Positions 6,556-9,827 of a stretch of DNA of 9,827 nt are shown piece by piece. The DNA is from Chloroflexi bacterium RBG_16_68_14 (GTDB lineage: Bacteria > Chloroflexota > Dehalococcoidia > DSTF01 > RBG-16-68-14): the NCBI GenBank assembly GCA_001796995.1, contig MGOB01000076.1, positions 5,972 to 15,798 of the forward strand. Reading direction: 5' to 3'. Each line of letters starts with the position of its first letter. Positions within the stretch are counted from its first letter, which is position 1. Under the pieces are notes generated by a model. It worked only from the letters and a program-made list of their open reading frames with translations, searched no databases and was not told the DNA's origin. A program made the position numbers and the translations under genes.

Positions 6556-7488
6556 ATGAACATCATCGGCGTAGACATAGGCGGCACCAAGTGCGCTGTC
6601 ATCCGCGCCGATCGGCATGGCATCCCACGTGACGTCAGGCAGTTCCCAACGACCGGTGTGCGCGAAACACTGAAGAAGCTCTACGCGACGATTCAAGAGA
6701 TGGACACTGGCGGGCATCCCGTCTTCGGCATCTCCTGCGGGGGACCGCTGGACACCCACAAGGGGGTGATCCTCTCACCGCCAAATCTGCCCGGCTGGGA
6801 CGGGATAGCTATCGTCAAACAGCTCGAGCGGCGCTTTGGCGGGGAAGCGTACCTGATGAACGATGCGAACGCGGGAGCGCTCGCCGAGTGGGCATACGGC
6901 GCCGCCAAGGGCTGCAAGAACGTTGTGTTCCTCACGTTCGGAACTGGCATGGGAGCGGGCATCATCTTGGACAACCGGCTTTACGAGGGGACCTCAGGCT
7001 ACGCCGGTGAGGTAGGCCACGTTCGACTGGCCGCGGACGGGCCGGTTGGCTACGGGAAGGCAGGGTCGTTCGAAGGGTTTTGCAGCGGCGGCGGCATCGC
7101 CCGCATGGCGCAGGAACGGGCGAAAGCGCTCGGCGTCTGGGCGTCCCTCAAGCCCGAGTCCATCGAGGACATCACGGCCAGGAAGGTGGCAGAGGCAGCG
7201 GAACAGGGAGACGCGCAGGCTCTGGAGTTATTGGCCACGGTGGGGCGCTATCTTGGACTGGGGCTCTCCTTGCTCATCGATGTTCTGAACCCACAGATCA
7301 TCGTGATAGGCAGCGTCTACGTGCGCTGCCAAAGGTTTCTAGAGCCCACGATGCGGCAAGCGCTCCAGGAGGAAGCACTGGCCCAGCCACTGCGGGACTG
7401 CCGGATTGTGCCTGCCGCCCTGGGCGACGAGATCGGAAGCTATGCCGCCGTTGCCGTGGCGAGATACAGGAAGGGACTTGGCCCATGA
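6556..7488 (+). CDS. ROK-family sugar kinase
   Basis: 310 residues, the usual ROK length. The phosphate-1 loop is GVDIGGTK (5-12), followed by a sugar-binding region with GISCGGPLD (58-66) and PNLPGWDG (76-83). The catalytic base is D103 (LMNDANAGALAE). The ATP-binding loop is FGTGMGAGI (128-136), and GYAGEVGH (148-155) supplies E152 and H155. Members typically use ATP to phosphorylate the 6-OH of glucose, N-acetylmannosamine or related sugars in the cytoplasm. The family zinc motif CxCGxxGC is lost here: the aligned positions read V164, Y166 and S171, although H155 stays, so it is probably a zinc-independent member. ATG 6556 is chosen because GGGGGA (6543-6548) lies seven bases before it and the protein begins directly with the ATPase fold. 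A GTG at 6541 in the same frame would add five residues. The stop overlaps the start of the isomerase gene (ATGA, 7485-7488). The substrate is not readable from sequence. Confidence 0.92.
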   Translation: MNIIGVDIGGTKCAVIRADRHGIPRDVRQFPTTGVRETLKKLYATIQEMDTGGHPVFGISCGGPLDTHKGVILSPPNLPGWDGIAIVKQLERRFGGEAYLMNDANAGALAEWAYGAAKGCKNVVFLTFGTGMGAGIILDNRLYEGTSGYAGEVGHVRLAADGPVGYGKAGSFEGFCSGGGIARMAQERAKALGVWASLKPESIEDITARKVAEAAEQGDAQALELLATVGRYLGLGLSLLIDVLNPQIIVIGSVYVRCQRFLEPTMRQALQEEALAQPLRDCRIVPAALGDEIGSYAAVAVARYRKGLGP

Positions 7489-8096
7489 ATAGACACTTGA
7501 GAGACCTCCCCGACCGCTTTCCTGCTCTCGCCGCTTGCGCCAGCGACATCGAGCGGGCCTTCCTCTTGTTGCGAGACTGCTACGCCGGGGGATGCAAGGC
7601 GCTGGTTTGCGGCAACGGGGGCAGCGCTGCCGATGCCGAACATTGGGCGGGCGAACTGCTGAAGAGCTTCGTCAAAAAGCGACCTCTGTCCGCGGACGTG
7701 CGCCAGGGACTGAGCGCCAAGGTGGCCGAAGGGCTCCAAGACGCCCTGCCGATGATCCCGCTCACCGGCTTCCTCTCCTTTCGCACGGCGTTTGCCAATG
7801 ATGCCGATCCCGACCTCGTTTTCGCCCAACTGGTCTGGGCACTGGGAAGGCCGGGGGATGTACTACTGGCCCTGAGCACCTCGGGAGACTCCGCAAACAT
7901 TTGCCTCGCAGCCGAGGCCGCTTCGGGGAGAGGGATGAGGACGATCGCACTCACAGGGGAAACTGGAGGAGATCTTGCGGAGCTGGCCAATGTTTGCGTT
8001 CGCGCTCCCGCCCGCCAGACGCATCTCGTCCAAGAATTCCATGTGCCCGTGTACCACTGCCTCAGCCTGATGCTCGAGGACGAATTCTTTGCCTAG
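7485..8096 (+). CDS. GmhA-like SIS-domain sugar-phosphate isomerase
   Basis: 203 residues, a single SIS domain of the phosphoheptose isomerase (GmhA/DiaA) family. CGNGGSAADAEHWAGELL (42-59) gives the phosphate loop. H53 and E57 match the GmhA His/Glu metal and catalytic pair. STSGDSAN (131-138) is the second phosphate-binding loop. QEFHVPVYH (183-191) supplies Q183 and H191, matching the remaining GmhA active-site residues. Compared with E. coli GmhA there is extra sequence at about 63-95. All active-site positions I can align are conserved, so activity on a ketose/aldose phosphate is likely, possibly sedoheptulose 7-phosphate. The start overlaps the ROK kinase stop, so the two are almost certainly co-translated and probably act in one pathway (kinase plus isomerase). 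No other heptose genes (GmhB, HldE or HddA/HddC) are visible, so the heptose assignment is tentative. Confidence 0.9.
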   Translation: MNRHLRDLPDRFPALAACASDIERAFLLLRDCYAGGCKALVCGNGGSAADAEHWAGELLKSFVKKRPLSADVRQGLSAKVAEGLQDALPMIPLTGFLSFRTAFANDADPDLVFAQLVWALGRPGDVLLALSTSGDSANICLAAEAASGRGMRTIALTGETGGDLAELANVCVRAPARQTHLVQEFHVPVYHCLSLMLEDEFFA

Positions 8097-8116
8097 CTCG
8101 GAAGGCGCTGGAGACA

Positions 8117-8129
8117 GCCTGCGTCAGGC
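8117..8129. terminator. Small hairpin between convergent genes
   Basis: GCCTG-CGT-CAGGC forms a five-base stem with a three-base loop between the isomerase stop (8094-8096) and the HAD stop (8124-8126), overlapping the latter. It could act as a weak bidirectional terminator. There is no U-tract on either side, so this is tentative. Confidence 0.25.
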
Positions 8130-8909
8130 ATCCCCTACGCTGCGCCCGGTCGCTTCCAGACGCGAGATGACATCGGGCAGCTCTCGCAGGTGGTCGATCA
8201 CGGCGTCGGGCTGCGGGTCCAGGTCCTCATAGGGACGTGCAACGTACTGACGCGTGAGCACTGCCCACATGCCCACCGCCTTCGCCCCTGAGATGTCGTC
8301 CAGCGGGTTGTCGCCGACGAACAGGGACTCGGCCGGCGTCGTGTCCAGTTGCCGCATCGCCTTCTCGAACAGGGCACGATGCGGCTTGCGCCGGCCTTCC
8401 TCGCTCGACACCACCACGCTCTCCATCAGCTCCTCGATGCCGTGACCGCGCAGCATGGCGCAGATCGACGTTGTGTCGGCCAATGTGTTCGTCACGCAGC
8501 CGAGCCGATAGCCGCGCTCCGCCAGCAATGTGACCGCCTCCAGCGTGCCCTCGGTACAGATGAGGCTGTCCTTCCGCGCCGCGAACAGCGGCGGCGTCAC
8601 CTCGCGGAGCAAGGCCTCCTCGAGCTCCAGGCCGAGCGCGCGCAGGCCGCCGTCCACCCAGACATGTGACGGCGGCTGGTCGAGACGGTCGGTGTCGGTG
8701 AAATAGGTCTCATACGCCTCGCGCAGCGCGAGGCGCACGGCCTCCTGCAAGGCCGCGGCGTTGGGGATGTCATCGCGCCCCAGCCGTCCTACGAGCTTGG
8801 CGCGGAGGCCGGCGTAGGCCCGTTCCAGCTGACCGGGAGCGTGGGGTGGCACGTCCCACAGCGTCTGCCCGAGGTCGAAGATGACGGCGCGGATGCTCAA
8901 TTCAGCCAC
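8124..8909 (-). CDS. HAD-superfamily hydrolase with DxGxT motif I
   Basis: 261 residues. Motif I is VIFDLGQTLW (9-18): the nucleophile D12 is present, but the second Asp of the usual DxDxT is Gly (G14), removing the normal acid/base. Motif II is VTNT around T140. Motif III has K175 (EGRRKPHRALF). Motif IV is VGDNPLDDISGA (198-209) with D200 and D204/D205. A helical cap insert lies between motifs I and II (about 25-115), as in subfamily I HADs. Such proteins are cytoplasmic phosphatases or phosphotransferases of small substrates. The G14 change occurs in a known set of HADs and may lower or alter activity. The start is GTG 8909, with AAAGG a few bases upstream. The gene converges on the kinase-isomerase pair, ending 27 bases from it. 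A role in the same sugar-phosphate pathway is possible but not shown. Its start overlaps a likely gene remnant by 13 bases. Confidence 0.88.
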   Translation of the reverse strand: MAELSIRAVIFDLGQTLWDVPPHAPGQLERAYAGLRAKLVGRLGRDDIPNAAALQEAVRLALREAYETYFTDTDRLDQPPSHVWVDGGLRALGLELEEALLREVTPPLFAARKDSLICTEGTLEAVTLLAERGYRLGCVTNTLADTTSICAMLRGHGIEELMESVVVSSEEGRRKPHRALFEKAMRQLDTTPAESLFVGDNPLDDISGAKAVGMWAVLTRQYVARPYEDLDPQPDAVIDHLRELPDVISRLEATGRSVGDA

Positions 8910-9172
8910 CTGCCTTTCACCTGACCGACAGCGACCTCGGCGAACGCGTGTCCATAAATGTCTCGGCAGGGTGCCCGAGGCTCGCGGCGTTGGAGCATGT
9001 CCCGGAGGTTGACGCCATACTGGTGCTGCCGCGGCCTCCAGTCGTATTGTAGCGGAGCATGGGCCGTGGCAGGGATCGCTTCTGGCGCCGGCGGTCGGTA
9101 GCGCGGCGCACTGTGGGGGCGCCTGTGTGGTAGTGCCGCCCCACCGCTCTCAAGGACAGGACCTCGTCTCTA
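8897..9172 (-). pseudogene. 3' remnant of a 5'-truncated gene overlapping the HAD start
   Basis: On the minus strand a frame is open from 9172 down to a TGA at 8897-8899, about 91 codons. It contains no ATG or GTG start before an internal ATG at 8996-8998. Its last ~50 residues look like genuine coding sequence: RPRQHQYGVNLRDMLQRREP is followed by DIYGHAFAEVAVGQVKGRWL near the end. The stop lies inside the HAD coding sequence (13-base overlap), the arrangement seen for co-translated neighbours. Upstream the frame ends at a TAG (9170-9172), and a tRNA-relic region begins about 130 bases further on. I infer that an ancestral operon partner of the HAD gene lost its 5' part here. I do not recognise the family. 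The first ~30 codons are less convincing, and the remnant may begin later than 9172. I translated this frame by hand. Confidence 0.35.
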
Positions 9173-9303
9173 GGCGTGGCTGCTGAGATCCGGACCAGAA
9201 GTCCACCGCTCCAGTCTTTAGCCTCGGACTCGGCTTCTTCGCCGAACGGCACATGAAGCAAGTCCAGTGCTCTGGTCTTCAACCACTGGCTACGGAGCGG
9301 GGC
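9173..9303. other. Non-coding stretch left of the second tRNA relic pair
   Basis: No supported gene. The long minus-strand open frame running through 8917-9612 is driven by tRNA-like sequence (it contains GAGDGARTRDPLLGKQ and WSWVRIPPGPP, both translations of tRNA DNA) and is not treated as a gene. A fragment further along the same frame (LLHVPFGEEAESEAKDWSGG, near 9200-9260) has protein-like texture and might belong to the decayed gene above in a shifted frame. I cannot show this. Confidence 0.3.
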
Positions 9304-9381
9304 TGGGGGGCCCGGTGGGATTCGAACCCACGACCATCGGATTAAAAGGCTGCCGCGTTTTTGGGCCGATCTACCGGGTCG
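9304..9381 (-). pseudogene. tRNA-Lys-like relic, copy 2, D arm absent and anticodon loop expanded
   Basis: Minus-strand reading from the 3' end: encoded CCA (9304-9306), discriminator C, acceptor strand CGGGCCC, then a perfect T arm GTGGG-TTCGAAT-CCCAC. The 3' anticodon stem CCGAT and the Lys TTT anticodon with U33 and A37 are kept (loop bases at 9342-9348). The 5' anticodon stem ATCGG is at 9366-9370, so the loop is 25 bases long instead of seven to nine. Before it come GTAG (9371-9374) and CGACCCG (9375-9381), which can make five of seven pairs with the 3' acceptor strand. The D arm is missing. C73 is unusual for Lys, where A is normal. Relative to copy 1 it is less decayed. Non-functional as written unless the extra loop bases are removed as an intron, for which there is no direct evidence. 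Confidence 0.65.
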
Positions 9382-9383
9382 CT

Positions 9384-9478
9384 CCAGATTCGGAGAGTAT
9401 GCCCCAAAAGGGCTGCAGCGCGTCAGGTCTCCTGGTCGCGAGCCGACGCTTGCCGACCAGAGGATTTTATCTTGACCG
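9384..9478 (+). repeat. Repeat motifs between the second Lys and Gly relics
   Basis: CCAGATTCGG (9384-9393) resembles CCAGATTCGA at 6096 and CCAGATACGA at 3961. TATCTTGACCG (9468-9478) equals 3978-3988. The order Lys relic, CCAGAT motif, TATCTTGACCG is the same as at 3882-3988, which supports common descent of the two regions even though the sequence between the motifs differs in length. Confidence 0.45.
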
Positions 9479-9497
9479 TAAGGCACCAGCAAGTGAG

Positions 9498-9550
9498 CCC
9501 TCTGCTTCCCAAGCAGAGGGTCGCGGGTTCGAGCCCCGTCTCCCGCCCCA
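9498..9550 (+). pseudogene. tRNA-Gly(CCC)-like relic (3' half)
   Basis: A perfect eight-base stem CCCTCTGC / GCAGAGGG encloses the seven-base loop TTCCCAA (9506-9512), which reads as U33, anticodon CCC and A37. A T arm GCGGG-TTCGAGC-CCCGT (9523-9539) follows with one G-T pair, then the 3' acceptor strand CTCCCGC (9540-9546), C73 and CCA (9548-9550). This is a clean tRNA-Gly 3' portion apart from C73 (U is usual). Upstream there is no D arm and no GCGGGAG acceptor partner; the best is AGTGAG just before the stem, with few pairs. It is therefore truncated. The minus strand yields the well-known spurious peptide GDGARTRDPLLGKQ. Confidence 0.65.
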
Positions 9551-9647
9551 GATACGAAACCTTGACTTGCAGGCCGCCGAACGTCGGTCTTCCCGTGGAA
9601 GCTTAGGGTCACGTCCTATTTGACGTGTCGCTAAGTACGTGATCTGA

Positions 9648-9685
9648 AGATACGAAATCATGAGCATCTGCCGTGCAAGCAGATG
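9648..9685 (+). repeat. Repeat motif followed by a tRNA anticodon-arm-like hairpin
   Basis: AGATACGAA (9648-9656) is also at 3963-3971 and 9550-9558. Nine bases later CATCTGC / CGTGCAA / GCAGATG (9665-9685) forms a perfect seven-base stem with a seven-base loop. The 3' side CAAGCAGA.GG matches the Gly relic. By position the anticodon would be TGC (Ala), but base 33 is G, which no working tRNA has, and no T arm follows. Also, GACGTGTCG is repeated at 9622-9630 and 9692-9700. Possibly another decayed tRNA piece. Confidence 0.3.
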
Positions 9686-9749
9686 GGCTCGGACGTGTCG
9701 ACAGCGCACCCTTGCTCACATCCTTGGCAGGACTTCGACCGCGAATTCA

Positions 9750-9827
9750 TCAGCGCAGCGTGTCACTCTCGGCTCTTGTGTCGCCGCTGTTCGTCAGGGC
9801 GAGCAGCACGCCCAGAGTGAGCCAGGC
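9750..9827 (-). CDS. Possible 3' end of a minus-strand gene running off the window
   Basis: The minus strand is open from the window edge to a TGA at 9750-9752 (25 codons): a hydrophobic run AWLTLGVLLAL followed by a short polar tail ending SDTLR. It could be the C-terminal membrane segment of a protein encoded beyond the window. It is too short to identify and could be chance; a plus-strand frame is also open here. Confidence 0.2.
   Translation of the reverse strand, partial: AWLTLGVLLALTNSGDTRAESDTLR

Noticed and set aside
8917..9612. 231-codon minus-strand open frame
   Set aside because: Contains GAGDGARTRDPLLGKQ and WSWVRIPPGPP, translations of tRNA-Gly and tRNA-Lys DNA, and crosses both relics. 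Not a protein gene.
9267..9709. Further open frames with GGPVGFEPTTIGLK and GRRGSNPRPSAWEAEG
   Set aside because: Also tRNA shadows in other frames.
1..9827. CRISPR array, transposase, integrase, rRNA or riboswitch
   Set aside because: None found: no regularly spaced repeats, no recombinase motif in any credible frame and no recognisable rRNA or riboswitch core.

Overview
The window is GC-rich bacterial DNA with tightly packed genes, ATGA start/stop overlaps and Shine-Dalgarno sites. The gene content (a soluble PAS histidine kinase with Rcp1-like response regulators, HD-GYP, an archaeal-type VirB11/FlaI-like secretion ATPase, ROK and SIS sugar enzymes) would fit Chloroflexota or another environmental GC-rich phylum. 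No marker gene is present, so the phylum is a guess.

Region 1 (2-3759, + strand) is one signalling operon. It holds the 3' part of a PAS histidine kinase followed by four response regulators. Two are stand-alone Rcp1-like receivers, one is a receiver fused to an HD-GYP cyclic-di-GMP phosphodiesterase, and one is a receiver fused to a helical domain I do not recognise. Gaps are short or overlapping, and all four receivers keep the phosphoacceptor Asp. This looks like one kinase serving several receivers, with c-di-GMP hydrolysis as one output.

Region 2 (about 3760-6555) is a patchy, visibly AT-richer segment. It carries one minus-strand secretion ATPase gene (4096-5808) with no partner genes. 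On its left is a broken tRNA-Lys-like sequence (minus strand, 3' end facing out). On its right is a broken tRNA-Gly-like sequence (plus strand, 3' end facing out). Long non-coding flanks separate these from the next genes.

Region 3 (6556-8909) holds a ROK-family sugar kinase and a GmhA-like sugar-phosphate isomerase overlapping by ATGA on the + strand. A HAD-superfamily hydrolase converges on them from the - strand. Together they suggest a small sugar-phosphate module of unknown substrate. The HAD gene has a GTG start that overlaps the tail of what looks like a 5'-truncated upstream gene.

Region 4 (about 8910-9827) has no intact gene. It holds that gene remnant, a second Lys(-)/Gly(+) pair of tRNA relics without a gene between them, further short repeats and tRNA-arm-like hairpins, and possibly the 3' end of a minus-strand gene at the window edge.

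The least expected signal is the set of four tRNA-derived relics. All keep the 3' half, the T arm, the 3' acceptor strand and (in three of four) an encoded CCA, but have lost the D arm. They may be attachment-site scars, pieces of a dispersed repeat, or decayed tRNA genes. No integrase or transposase is visible.
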